Shown here one piece after another: positions 10,072 to 20,512 of a stretch of 64,000 nucleotides of DNA. The stretch is taken from positions 1 through 64,000 of the forward strand of contig NZ_FNET01000009.1 of NCBI RefSeq assembly GCF_900100275.1, given 5' to 3'. The notes below the pieces were generated by a model. The model had not been told where the DNA came from and ran no database searches. It saw nothing but the letters and a program-made list of their open reading frames with translations. Positions within the stretch are counted from its first letter, which is position 1. Each line of letters starts with the position of its first letter. Source of the DNA: Lentzea albidocapillata subsp. violacea. GTDB taxonomy: Bacteria; Actinomycetota; Actinomycetes; Mycobacteriales; Pseudonocardiaceae. The position numbers and the translations under genes were made by a program.

Positions 10072-11174
10072 GCGAGACCCTGGTTTCCGTGCAGGACATG
10101 AAGGTGCACTTCCCGATCAAGCGGGGCGTGTTCATGGACCGCACCGTCGGCTACGTCTACGCGGTCGACGGCGTCGACCTGGAGATCAAGCGCGGCGAGA
10201 CGTACGGTCTGGTCGGCGAGTCCGGTTGCGGCAAGTCCACCCTCGGGCGGGCGATGCTGCGGCTCAACGAGCCGACCGCGGGCAAGATGGTCTTCGACGG
10301 TCAGGACTTCTCCGCCCTCAAGGGCGAGGAGCTGCGCAGGATGCGGCGCCGGATCCAGATGGTGTTCCAGGACCCGCTGTCCTCTTTGGACCCGCGGCAG
10401 TCCGTGGAGTCCATCCTGATCGAGGGCCTGCGGGCGCACGGCCTGGACAAGGGCAAGGAGTCGACCAACAAGCGGCTTCGCGACCTGCTCACGGCCGTCG
10501 GCCTGCCGACCACGGCGCTGCGCAAGTACCCGCACGAGTTCTCGGGTGGTCAGCGGCAGCGCATCGGCATCGCGCGGGCCCTGGCCCTCGAGCCGGACCT
10601 GATCGTCGCCGACGAGCCGGTGTCCGCACTGGACGTGTCGGTGCAGGCGCAGGTCGTGAACCTGATGGAGCAGCTCCAGGAGCAGTTCGGCCTGACCTAC
10701 CTGGTGATCGCGCACGACCTCGCGGTCGTGAAGCACATCTCCGACCGTGTGGGCGTGATGTACCTCGGCGGCCTGGTCGAGGAGGCCTCCGCCGCGGACC
10801 TCTACGCGGAGCCGCTGCACCCGTACACGCGGGCGCTGCTGTCGGCGATCCCGGTGCCCGACCCCGTGGTCGAGGACCGGCGCGAACGGATCCTGCTCGC
10901 GGGCGACCTCCCGTCGCCGGCGAACCCGCCCAGCGGCTGCCGGTTCCACACTCGGTGCCCGTGGCGGCAGGAGACTCGCTGCGACACCGAACGCCCGGTG
11001 CTGCGCGAGCTCAAGCCGGGTCACAAGGTGGCGTGCCACTGGGCCGAGCAGATCCAGTCCGGCCAGATCCAGCCGCACGAGGTGCAGCCGATCCTGGTGG
11101 AGGAGGGCGACGGCCTGTCGCCCGACGTCCCGCTCGTGGGACCGGCTTCGGTGACCGAAGCGCTCAACCCGTAG
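10068..11174 (+). CDS. Oligopeptide ABC transporter ATP-binding protein, DppF/OppF type
   Basis: 368 residues from ATG 10068, overlapping the previous stop by 4 nt. All ABC motifs are present: [15 protein letters not shown], the Q-loop [16 protein letters not shown], signature [17 protein letters not shown], Walker [15 protein letters not shown] and the His switch [10 protein letters not shown]. The C-terminal extension again carries cysteines ([10 protein letters not shown]). It makes the ATPase heterodimer with the preceding gene product. A strong terminator 17 nt after the stop ends the operon. Confidence 0.95.
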
Positions 11175-11190
11175 TTCGTGTTCTCCGGCC

Positions 11191-11217
11191 GGGGCCACCT
11201 CACTTCGAGGTGGCCCC
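11191..11217 (+). terminator. Rho-independent-type terminator of the ABC importer operon
   Basis: Perfect 11-bp inverted repeat GGGGCCACCTC/GAGGTGGCCCC with a 5-nt loop, 16 nt after the last ABC gene. It is followed by GTTCGTTTCT, a weak T-run as is usual in high-GC actinobacteria. Confidence 0.88.
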
Positions 11218-11253
11218 GTTCGTTTCTCCAGGGCACTGCGTTGTCCTCGGTGG

Positions 11254-11835
11254 ATGGACAGTCGTGGGTCGATCCTTCTGAGAGCTGCGGAGATCGCGTC
11301 CGTCGACGGGCTCGAAGGAGTCACGATCGGGCGGCTCGCGGTCGAGCTCGGCATGAGCAAGAGCGGGGTGTTCTCGCACTTCGGCGCGAAGGAAGAACTG
11401 CAGATCTGCGCCGTGCACACGGCCGCGGAGATCTTCGCGCGCGAGGTCGTGATGGCGGGCGGAACGCTCCTGGACCTGAGCGAACGCTGGCTCGACTACT
11501 CGAAGCGGCGCGTGTTCCCCGGCGGCTGCTTCTTCGTCGTGACCCGCTCGGAGTTCGCCGCTCGTCCCGGCCGCGTGCGCGACGCGTTGATGCTCTTCAA
11601 CCTGCGCTGGATCTCACTGCTGGAACGGCTGTGCGGCGACGCCCAGCTGGCGTTCGAGGTGGACGCCCTGCTGGCGGCCGCGGACCGGTTCGCGGTGCTC
11701 TACGACGACGCCTCGGCGTACGAGAGAGTGCGGTTGGCGTTGCGCGCACGGATCGCCATGCCGATCGGGACGGAGATGAGCGTGGCCACGCCGAACGACA
11801 ACAGCATCGCGAGCCACGTCTCGTCGACGAGCTGA
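11254..11835 (+). CDS. TetR/AcrR-family transcriptional regulator
   Basis: 193 residues. The helix-turn-helix is at about residues 5-50 (ILLRAAEIASVDGLEGVTIG, LGMSKSGVFSHFGAKEELQ). The ligand domain resembles TetR proteins with a GGCFF motif (RRVFPGGCFFVVTRSEFAARPG). Residues after LALRARI (about 168 onward) look unlike a TetR tail; they are read from DNA antisense to the DedA gene, and the last 136 bp of the two genes overlap. The tail may result from loss of an earlier stop codon. No operator was identified. Confidence 0.88.
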   Translation: MDSRGSILLRAAEIASVDGLEGVTIGRLAVELGMSKSGVFSHFGAKEELQICAVHTAAEIFAREVVMAGGTLLDLSERWLDYSKRRVFPGGCFFVVTRSEFAARPGRVRDALMLFNLRWISLLERLCGDAQLAFEVDALLAAADRFAVLYDDASAYERVRLALRARIAMPIGTEMSVATPNDNSIASHVSSTS

Positions 11836-12275
11836 CCGCCGATGTACCCCACGGTGGCGGGGTAGAGGCTCCACAGCGCCGACCCGAGCGCCGCGACCGG
11901 CACGAACCGGCGCAGCGGCCACTTCAGCGCCCCCGTCAGCAGTGCCCCGACGATGCCACCCGCGGGCAGGAACCGTGCCGCGATGAGGATCGTCTCGCCC
12001 TTCGTCGCGAGCTGGTCGGCCGTCCAGACGACCATCGACCGCGCCTTGGCGTTCCTGTTGACCTTGTCGAGGGCCCGCATCCCCATCCGGCGCCCCGCGG
12101 TAAAGTTGATCATGTCGCTGAGCAGGCAGCCGGCCGCGGCGACGAGCACGACCAGGTAGAGCGGCACCTCACCGGACGCCGCCAGGACGCCGGCGCCGAT
12201 GAGCACGGCCTCCGTCGGTGCCAGCGGCACGACGGCGACCAGGAACAGCACTACGAGGCTGGCTGCGGTGCTCAT
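11700..12275 (-). CDS. DedA-family (VTT-domain) membrane protein
   Basis: 191 residues. DedA/VTT proteins are integral membrane proteins linked to lipid-carrier (undecaprenyl phosphate) flipping and envelope homeostasis. The N-terminus is a hydrophobic helix (LVVLFLVAVVPLAPTEAVLIG). The family loop with ISAARFLPAGG-like sequence appears as LIAARFLPAGGIVGALLTGA, followed by LPRRFVPVAALGSALWSLYPATVGYIGG-type sequence. ATG 12275 has no Shine-Dalgarno sequence. Three GTTCACC-like repeats lie directly upstream. Confidence 0.85.
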   Translation of the reverse strand: MSTAASLVVLFLVAVVPLAPTEAVLIGAGVLAASGEVPLYLVVLVAAAGCLLSDMINFTAGRRMGMRALDKVNRNAKARSMVVWTADQLATKGETILIAARFLPAGGIVGALLTGALKWPLRRFVPVAALGSALWSLYPATVGYIGGQLVDETWLAMLLSFGVATLISVPIGMAIRARNANRTLSYAEASS

Positions 12276-12279
12276 GATC

Positions 12280-12305
12280 GGTGAACGTACGTGACCCAGG
12301 TGAAC
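12280..12305 (-). promoter_or_regulatory. Three GTTCACC-like direct repeats ahead of the DedA gene
   Basis: On the minus strand the sequence reads GTTCACC-TG-GGTCACG-TAC-GTTCACC, three near-identical 7-mers starting 9-10 bp apart, ending 5 nt before the DedA start codon. The unit resembles the GTTCA core of Streptomyces PhoP boxes, but those repeat every 11 bp. A secreted phosphatase gene lies on the other side of this intergenic region. An operator is inferred; the regulator is unknown. Confidence 0.4.
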
Positions 12306-12610
12306 AATCCCGACCTGGGTGTTTCTTCAGCGTGCCCACAGGTAGCACGCCCGGCTCGTCCGAACGGCCCTGTCCGTTGACCGAAAGGGCATGACTGGGC
12401 GTGACCCGGGAAGGTTTCCCGGCACCAATCCCGGTCGCCGCCGGCCTTCTCCCCGGACGGGTGCGTGATCCGTTCGAGGGCCGCACATGCCAGCAGGCCA
12501 GGTGTGATCCAGGCCATATGCGTCGAGCGGTCACGTCGTGACTGCCGATGACCGCTCGGTTCTGCCGGAAGACCTCCGACCTGTCATCGATTCATCCAGT
12601 GCTTCTGCCG

Positions 12611-12640
12611 TTGACCTGCGTGTTCGGCCGCCGTTAACGT
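12611..12640 (+). promoter_or_regulatory. Candidate promoter of the secreted phosphatase gene
   Basis: TTGACC (12611-12616) and TAACGT (12635-12640) are separated by 18 bp, close to the actinobacterial TTGAC/TANNNT consensus. This predicts a 5' leader of about 60 nt ahead of GTG 12707. Confidence 0.45.
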
Positions 12641-12706
12641 CCGAACTCAATTGGAAAGCTTGTTTACCAATCCTTCGAGCCGCCGCCCTTGCCCAGGAGG
12701 AACGAA

Positions 12707-14275
12707 GTGATCAAAAAGCACACCAGAGCTGGTGTCGCGATAGCCCTGTTCGCGTTGGTGGTCCCCCAGATCGCCGCGTCGGGTACGGCCAATGCGGCTG
12801 ACTCCCTGCTGTCCGCCAACAAACCCACCACCGTCTCGTCCGTCGAGGCCGAGACCTTCGGCGGCGCCAACGCCGTCGACGGGAACTCGACCACCCGGTG
12901 GGCGAGCCTCGAGGGCGTCGATCCGCAGTGGATCGCCGTCGACCTCGGTGCCGCCGCCACCATCTCCCGGGTCAAGATCAACTGGGAGGCGGCGTACGCC
13001 TCCGAGTACAGGATCCAGACTTCCAGCGACGGCTCGTCGTGGAGCACCAAGAAGACCCTCACCGGTCAGAACGGTGGCATCGACGACACGACCCTGAGCA
13101 CGTCAGGCCGCTACGTGCGGATCTACGGCACCAAGCGCGGGACGCCGTGGGGCTACTCGATCTTCGAGCTGGAGGTCTGGGGCAGCAACCCGAACGGTGA
13201 CAACACGGCGCCGACCGCGCCGTCCGGGCTCGTCAGCACCGGCACGACGTCGAACTCGGTCAGTCTGCAATGGACGGCCGCGACCGACAACGTCGGCGTG
13301 ACCGGCTATGACGTCCTGCGCAACGGCAGCGTCGTCGGCACGCCCACCGGCACCACCTTCACCGACACGGGTCTGGCTTCCGGCACGGCGTTCACCTACA
13401 CCGTTCGTGCCCGTGACGCCGCAGGCAACCTCGGGCCCGCGAGCAACTCGGTGCAGGCGACCACCAAGCCTGCCCTCCCCGGCGACACCATCACGGTCGT
13501 CGCGGCCGGTGACATCGCGTCGCTGACGAACAGGGAGCACTACGAGACCGCGAGGCTGATCGACCAGATCAAGCCGAACCACATCCTCACGGTCGGCGAC
13601 AACCAGTACGACAGCGGCACGATCACGGAGTTCCGGAACCACTACGACAAGTCGTGGGGCAGGTACAAGAGCATCACCCACCCCGCGACCGGCAACCACG
13701 AGTGGGAGGACGGCCTCAACGGCTACAAGTCCTACTTCGGTGCCCAGGCCTACCCCCAGGGCAAGCCGTACTACAGCTGGGAAGCCGGCGACTTCCACTT
13801 CGTCTCGATCGACTCCCAGAAGATGTACGACACGGGTGCCGACTCGACGCAGATGAGCTGGCTGAAGGCCGACCTCGCCGCGAACACCAAGGCGTGCGTC
13901 GTCGGTTACTGGCACCACCCGCGCTTCAACTCGGGTGAGTACGGCGACAAGTCCAAGATGTCGACGGTGTGGAACGCCTTCGCCGACGCCAAGGCGGACC
14001 TGGTGCTCAGCGGTCACGACCACCACTACGAGCGACTGGCCCCGCTGAACAAGAGCGGATCGATCGACCGGACCAACGGCATGCGCTCCGCGATCATCGG
14101 CATCGGTGGTGACTACCTCTACTCCAACGTCAAGCCTCGTGCGGGCGTGGAGAACTGGTTCGCCGACTCGCACGGCGTCGTGAAGTTCACCCTGTCCGGT
14201 CGCTCCTACTCGTGGGAGGTCATCGACACGGCGGGCAAGGTGCGCGACAAGGCCGGTCCTTACAACTGTCGTTGA
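12707..14275 (+). CDS. Secreted metallophosphoesterase with F5/8-type C and fibronectin III domains
   Basis: 522 residues from GTG 12707, chosen because AGGAGG lies 6 nt upstream; an in-frame ATG at 12689 lacks one. Order: Sec signal peptide (KKHTRAG, hydrophobic core, ASGTANAA; about 1-29), discoidin/F5-8C carbohydrate-type domain (about 33-160, with WIAVDLGAAATISRVKINWE), fibronectin type III (about 166-250), and a calcineurin-like phosphatase domain (about 256-515). Metal ligands are visible in AAGDIA, VGDNQYD, GNHEWE, WHHPRF and SGHDHHYERL. It probably hydrolyses phosphate esters outside the cell while bound to polysaccharide. Confidence 0.93.
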   Translation: MIKKHTRAGVAIALFALVVPQIAASGTANAADSLLSANKPTTVSSVEAETFGGANAVDGNSTTRWASLEGVDPQWIAVDLGAAATISRVKINWEAAYASEYRIQTSSDGSSWSTKKTLTGQNGGIDDTTLSTSGRYVRIYGTKRGTPWGYSIFELEVWGSNPNGDNTAPTAPSGLVSTGTTSNSVSLQWTAATDNVGVTGYDVLRNGSVVGTPTGTTFTDTGLASGTAFTYTVRARDAAGNLGPASNSVQATTKPALPGDTITVVAAGDIASLTNREHYETARLIDQIKPNHILTVGDNQYDSGTITEFRNHYDKSWGRYKSITHPATGNHEWEDGLNGYKSYFGAQAYPQGKPYYSWEAGDFHFVSIDSQKMYDTGADSTQMSWLKADLAANTKACVVGYWHHPRFNSGEYGDKSKMSTVWNAFADAKADLVLSGHDHHYERLAPLNKSGSIDRTNGMRSAIIGIGGDYLYSNVKPRAGVENWFADSHGVVKFTLSGRSYSWEVIDTAGKVRDKAGPYNCR

Positions 14276-14321
14276 TCGGTTCTGGCAGCTAGTCGGATCT
14301 GGCTGTTGATCGGAGGCCGTC

Positions 14322-15451
14322 GTGTACATCGCTACCGCTAGACAAGCTCCGGCATCTGGTGGCACCGGCAGGATCGCGGGGAACGTGCTCGCGTTGGGCG
14401 CGGTGTCCCTGCTCACGGACGTCTCGTCCGAGATGGTCACCGCCATCCTGCCGCTGTACCTGGTGCTGGGACTGGGGTTCTCCCCACTGCAGTTCGGTGT
14501 GCTCGACGGCATCTACACCGGTGTGACGGCACTGGTCCGCGTTGTGGGCGGTCATGCCGCGGACCGCTGGCAACGGCGCAAGTTCGTGGCCGGACTCGGA
14601 TACGGGATCTCGGCGCTGGGCAAGCTCGGCCTGCTCGCCGCCGGGACCTCGGCCACCGCGATGGGGCTCGTGCTGGCCGGGGACCGGACCGGCAAGGGCC
14701 TGCGCACCGCGCCGAGGGACGCGCTGATCACGTTGAGCAGCGAGCCTTCGGCGCTGGGGCGGGCCTTCGGTGTCCACCGCGCGATGGACACCGTGGGCGC
14801 GTTCCTCGGCCCACTGCTGGCGTTCTGTCTCCTGTGGACGCTGCCGGCGCGCTACGACGTGGTGTTCGTGGTGAGCTTCTGCTTCGCGGCCTTGGGTTTT
14901 CTGGTTCTGGTGCTCTTCGTGCGTGATCACCGTGACGTGCTGCCACGCGTCGCGGTGTCGCTGCGATCGGCTTTCGGGTTGTTGCGGTCCAGGCCGTTCC
15001 GGCGGGTCTGCCTGGTCGCGTGCGGGCTCGGGTTCCTGACGCTGGGCGACGGGTTCATCTACCTGTTGCTGCAGAAGAAGCTCGACGTCGAGCTCGCCTA
15101 CATCGCGTTGCTGCCCCTCGGCACGGCCGGTGTGTACCTGCTCGCCGCCGTGCCGCTGGGTTCACTGGCCGATCGCGTGGGTCGGTGGAAGATCTTCCTC
15201 TTCGGCCATCTCGCGCTGCTCGGCGCGTACGTGCTGCTCGCCGGTGTTTCGGGGATCTCCCTGCTGGTCGGCGTTCTGGTGCTGCACGGGCTCTTCTACG
15301 CGTGCACCGACGGCGTGCTCATGGCCGTCGCCGGGCCGATGATCCCGGACGAGCTGCGCACGTCCGGTCTGGCCCTGCTGCAGACCGGGCAGGTGCTCGC
15401 CCGCGCCGCCTCTTCCGTTCTCTTCGGTGCTCTTTGGACGTGGTTCGCTTG

Positions 15452-15455
<4 letters not shown>
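14322..15455 (+). CDS. MFS transporter
   Basis: 377 residues, GTG 14322 with CGGAGG upstream. About eleven to twelve hydrophobic segments are visible. It has the MFS loop 2-3 motif (GGHAADRWQRRKFVAGLGYGI) and the second-half equivalent (GSLADRVGRWKIFLFG), plus GDRTGKGLRTAPRDALI, typical of a subgroup of uncharacterised efflux-type carriers. The N-terminal LLTDVSSEMVTAILPLYL is characteristic of that subgroup. Substrate unknown. Translationally coupled to the next gene (GTGA overlap). Confidence 0.9.
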
Positions 15456-18297
<2,842 letters not shown>

Positions 18298-18309
<12 letters not shown>

Positions 18310-18339
18310 ACGGCAGCGAAGCAGGAGGGAACGCCACAC
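18298..18339 (-). CDS. leuA leader peptide (MWRSLLLRCRDGV)
   Basis: A 13-codon frame, GTG to TGA, carrying three consecutive leucine codons CTC-CTG-CTT, 78 nt upstream of leuA. Tandem cognate codons ahead of a biosynthetic gene are the hallmark of attenuation. No Shine-Dalgarno is present; a TACTCT -10 box 7 nt before the GTG points to a leaderless transcript. Confidence 0.85.
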
Positions 18340-18346
18340 GTCGGAC

Positions 18347-18352
18347 AGAGTA
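18347..18352 (-). promoter_or_regulatory. -10 box of the leuA leader transcript
   Basis: TACTCT on the minus strand ends 7 nt before the leader-peptide GTG, placing the transcription start at or next to that codon. A weak TTCCAC -35 lies 18 bp further upstream. The same TACTCTGTCCG string occurs before the PIG-V gene. Confidence 0.6.
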
Positions 18353-18485
18353 GCCACAGATCGGGGGTTGGTGGAACTTGGCGACCGGATCGTGGGATGT
18401 TTGCGGCGTTGGGGGGCTGGGGCTTGCGGGTCGCGACCGGGCGGGTGGTCACCTTGCGGGCGGCGACCTTGCGGTTGCGTGCTTC

Positions 18486-18524
18486 CCCTGGGGGCGCTGC
18501 CCCCAGACCCCCGGCAATCTGATC
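18486..18524 (-). repeat. Dispersed hairpin repeat, copy 2
   Basis: On the minus strand GATCAGATTG (18515-18524) is followed by CCGGGGGTCTGGGGGC and its complement GCCCCCAG. The hairpin has 8-bp arms at 18488-18495/18499-18506 and a 3-nt loop. It matches copy 1 at 371-404. Confidence 0.5.
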
Positions 18525-18599
18525 AGGGGGTAGCGCCGCCTGCGGGTTGATGGCACGCCTGTTGCGTTGGGCGGCCGCCGGTTGCTTAGAGAGTGCGTT

Positions 18600-18743
18600 G
18601 GCGGTGGGGTCCCATCACGAGCCGCACCAAGAGCGGGCCACATGCAGGTAGGGGTGTCAACTCGACGAAAAGCGTGTCGAGTTGACACCCCTACCTGCAT
18701 GCAGCAAGAGCTATGGCGCGACTCGTGATGGGACCCCACCGCC
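18600..18743. repeat. 144-bp composite inverted repeat
   Basis: Two nested perfect inverted repeats share one axis. Outer arms of 22 bp (18600-18621 and 18722-18743) begin GGCGGTGGGGTCCC on the left. Inner arms of 26 bp (18641-18666 and 18676-18701) contain GGGGTGTCAACTCGAC and flank a 9-nt loop GAAAAGCGT. The 19-20-bp segments between outer and inner arms pair only partly. No flanking target duplication was found. It lies between divergent transcripts, so it is not an ordinary terminator. It may be a MITE-like element or a structured RNA. Confidence 0.85.
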
Positions 18744-18852
18744 CGGCCCCCGTATGGAAGGACGGCTCGCCTGCGGCGTCGCGTGTGGGTCGGCTGCGGA
18801 TGCAGGTCAACCTGCAAGTTTTGGTTTGCTTGGACCTGGGAATCGTTCATGT

Positions 18853-19149
18853 ATGTCCAGATTACGTACCTCCAGCGGTCGCGGCACGGCTTCCCGCGTG
18901 ATCAGCGGCATCGGTGCGCTCTTCGCCCTCATCGAAGTGCTGTACATCCTGATGATCGTGTTGGGCGCGAACCAGGGGAACGCGTTCTTCAAGTTCATCG
19001 CGTCCCTCGCCGAGCCTCTCGCCCTGTTCTTCCCGGGGCTCTTCGCGACTGGCAACTACAACCTCGACGTCTTCCTCAACTACGGTCTTGCTGCCGTGTT
19101 CTGGCTGGTTGTGACCGGTTTGATCGCGCGTGCGGTATCGCGCTACTGA
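18853..19149 (+). CDS. Small two-helix membrane protein, paralog 1
   Basis: 98 residues from ATG 18853, chosen because the conserved part begins with MSRLRTSSGRG; the open frame runs further upstream only through the inverted repeat. Two hydrophobic helices (GALFALIEVLYILMIVLGA and LNYGLAAVFWLVVTGLIARAV) flank a loop with ASLAEPLALFFPGLF. The next gene is a paralog with the same loop and second helix. Function unknown; the layout recalls YggT-like small membrane proteins only superficially. Confidence 0.75.
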   Translation: MSRLRTSSGRGTASRVISGIGALFALIEVLYILMIVLGANQGNAFFKFIASLAEPLALFFPGLFATGNYNLDVFLNYGLAAVFWLVVTGLIARAVSRY

Positions 19150-19167
19150 GTAGTAGATTCCGGCGGT

Positions 19168-19455
19168 ATGCGGACGCGTGTGGTTGGTATCGCCGCCGGA
19201 GTCATCAGTTGGGTCGGCCTTGCGCTGGCGGTCTTGCTCGTCGTTCATGTCGTGCTGACCGTCGGCGGGGCCAACCCTGGCAACCCCATCACCAGCACGG
19301 TCAGGTCGGTGGCCGAGCCGGTGGCGTTGGCGTTCAAGGACCTCTTCTCGCCCGAGGACGCCAAGTTGCGGGTGATCGTGAACTTCGGGCTGGCCGCGTT
19401 GTTCTGGCTGGGCGTTCGAGCGATCGTCCTTAAGCTCGTTAGGCGGCTGAACTAG
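19168..19455 (+). CDS. Small two-helix membrane protein, paralog 2
   Basis: 95 residues. It shares with the preceding protein the loop RSVAEPVALAFKDLF and the second helix VNFGLAALFWLGVRAIV. A TAGATT -10 box lies 8 nt before ATG 19168, so it is probably translated from a leaderless mRNA despite being only 18 nt from the first paralog. Function unknown. Confidence 0.75.
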   Translation: MRTRVVGIAAGVISWVGLALAVLLVVHVVLTVGGANPGNPITSTVRSVAEPVALAFKDLFSPEDAKLRVIVNFGLAALFWLGVRAIVLKLVRRLN

Positions 19456-19465
19456 GTTCCTGGTC

Positions 19466-19966
19466 ATGGCGCGCGACGACTTCTGCAGCAGCTGTGGCAC
19501 TCGGTACTCCGACACGTCCGCGTACCCGCGTAGGTGCGTCGGTTGCGGGCACATGGTGTGGGCGAACCCCTCGCCGGTGGTGGTGCTGCTTGTGCCTGTG
19601 AAGGACGGGCCCCGGACTGGGCTGTTGACTGTGCGCCGGGCGATTCCGCCTGTCGGTGAGCTGGCGTTCGTCAGTGGCTTCATGGATCGCGGTGAGTCCT
19701 GGCAGCAGAGTGCCGTGCGGGAGCTTGAGGAAGAAGCCAACGTGCGCATTCCGCCGGAGGATCTGCGGCCGTTGCACTTCGTGTCCACGCCGGACGGTGG
19801 GACGGTGTTGATGTTCGCTACCGCGCCTGCGATCAATGCCGAGGACATGCCGCCGTTCGTGCCCAACGACGAGGCTTCCGAGCGCAAGGTCATCTTTGAC
19901 TGCGTGCCGTTGGCGTTTCCGCTGCACAACGACGTTGCGACCAAGTACTTCTCAACTGAACTGTGA
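19466..19966 (+). CDS. Nudix hydrolase with N-terminal zinc ribbon
   Basis: 166 residues. An N-terminal C4 ribbon (CSSCG...CVGCGH) precedes a Nudix fold, as in NADH pyrophosphatase-type enzymes. The Nudix box reads G-x5-E-x7-RELEEEANV (residues about 71-93), with A replacing the usual G of EExG. It hydrolyses a nucleoside diphosphate linked to another moiety; the substrate is not readable. TAGGTT lies 7 nt before ATG 19466, suggesting leaderless translation. The 3' end overlaps the convergent nitroreductase by 15 bp. Confidence 0.88.
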   Translation: MARDDFCSSCGTRYSDTSAYPRRCVGCGHMVWANPSPVVVLLVPVKDGPRTGLLTVRRAIPPVGELAFVSGFMDRGESWQQSAVRELEEEANVRIPPEDLRPLHFVSTPDGGTVLMFATAPAINAEDMPPFVPNDEASERKVIFDCVPLAFPLHNDVATKYFSTEL

Positions 19967-20512
19967 CTTGCCCCAGGTGTCGGTGAAGACGGTCTCGGAG
20001 AGCGGCAGGCGCTGGCGTTCGCGCTGCTCACGGGCCTGAAGGTCCTCGGGGAGGGCGGACAGGTCGCCGTGCCTGCCCAGTGCCATGGCCACCAGCGGGC
20101 GGACGTCGGCGGGCATGGAGAACGTCTGGTGGGCCGCTTCCTTGTCGAAGCCGCCCATCATGTGCGCGATCAGGCCCAGGTCGACGGCCTGCAGAGCCAT
20201 GTTCTCCATGGCGAGGCCCAGGCCGAACTCCACGTTCGGGATGTCGCCTCTGTGGTCGGTGGTGAGCACGCAGCCGATCAGCAGGACCGAGGCGCGGAAG
20301 GCCCAGGTTTTGTTGCCGCGGGTCAGGGTCTCGAAGATCGCGTCGAACGTCTCGGTGCCGCGGTGACCTGCGATGAAGCGTGCCGGTTGGCTGTTGCCGT
20401 GGGACGGGGCCCAGCGGCCCGCCTCCAGCACGGTGCGGAGTTCGTCGTCGGACACCGTCGCGTCAGCGGAGAAGGCGCGCGGGCTCCAGCGCTTCGAGAT
20501 CAGCTCGTTCAT
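19952..20512 (-). CDS. Nitroreductase-family FMN oxidoreductase
   Basis: 186 residues from ATG 20512, which overlaps the upstream gene's stop (TGATG). Conserved points are LISKRWSPRAFS at the N-terminus, EAGRWAPSHGNSQPARFI (FMN-phosphate contact region), and LGLAMENMALQAVDLGL followed by GGFDKEA. It reduces nitro or quinone-type substrates with NAD(P)H. It is coupled to the mannosyltransferase gene; no functional link is evident. Confidence 0.9.
   Translation of the reverse strand: MNELISKRWSPRAFSADATVSDDELRTVLEAGRWAPSHGNSQPARFIAGHRGTETFDAIFETLTRGNKTWAFRASVLLIGCVLTTDHRGDIPNVEFGLGLAMENMALQAVDLGLIAHMMGGFDKEAAHQTFSMPADVRPLVAMALGRHGDLSALPEDLQAREQRERQRLPLSETVFTDTWGKSQFS

Larger units (their letters stand above)
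12276..12706. other. 431-bp divergent intergenic region, DedA / secreted phosphatase
   Basis: Besides the repeats next to DedA and a candidate phosphatase promoter (12611-12640), no gene is supported here. Short open frames on both strands show no recognisable protein and lack ribosome sites. Confidence 0.6.
18353..18852. other. Gene-free divergent region upstream of leuA
   Basis: About 500 bp without a supportable gene. It contains dispersed hairpin repeat copy 2 (18486-18524) and a 144-bp composite inverted repeat (18600-18743). Several open frames here are by-products of the palindrome. Confidence 0.65.

Noticed and set aside
18449-18850. 133-codon minus-strand frame across the inverted repeat
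   Set aside because: Created by the palindrome and the hairpin repeat; no ribosome site and no conserved features.
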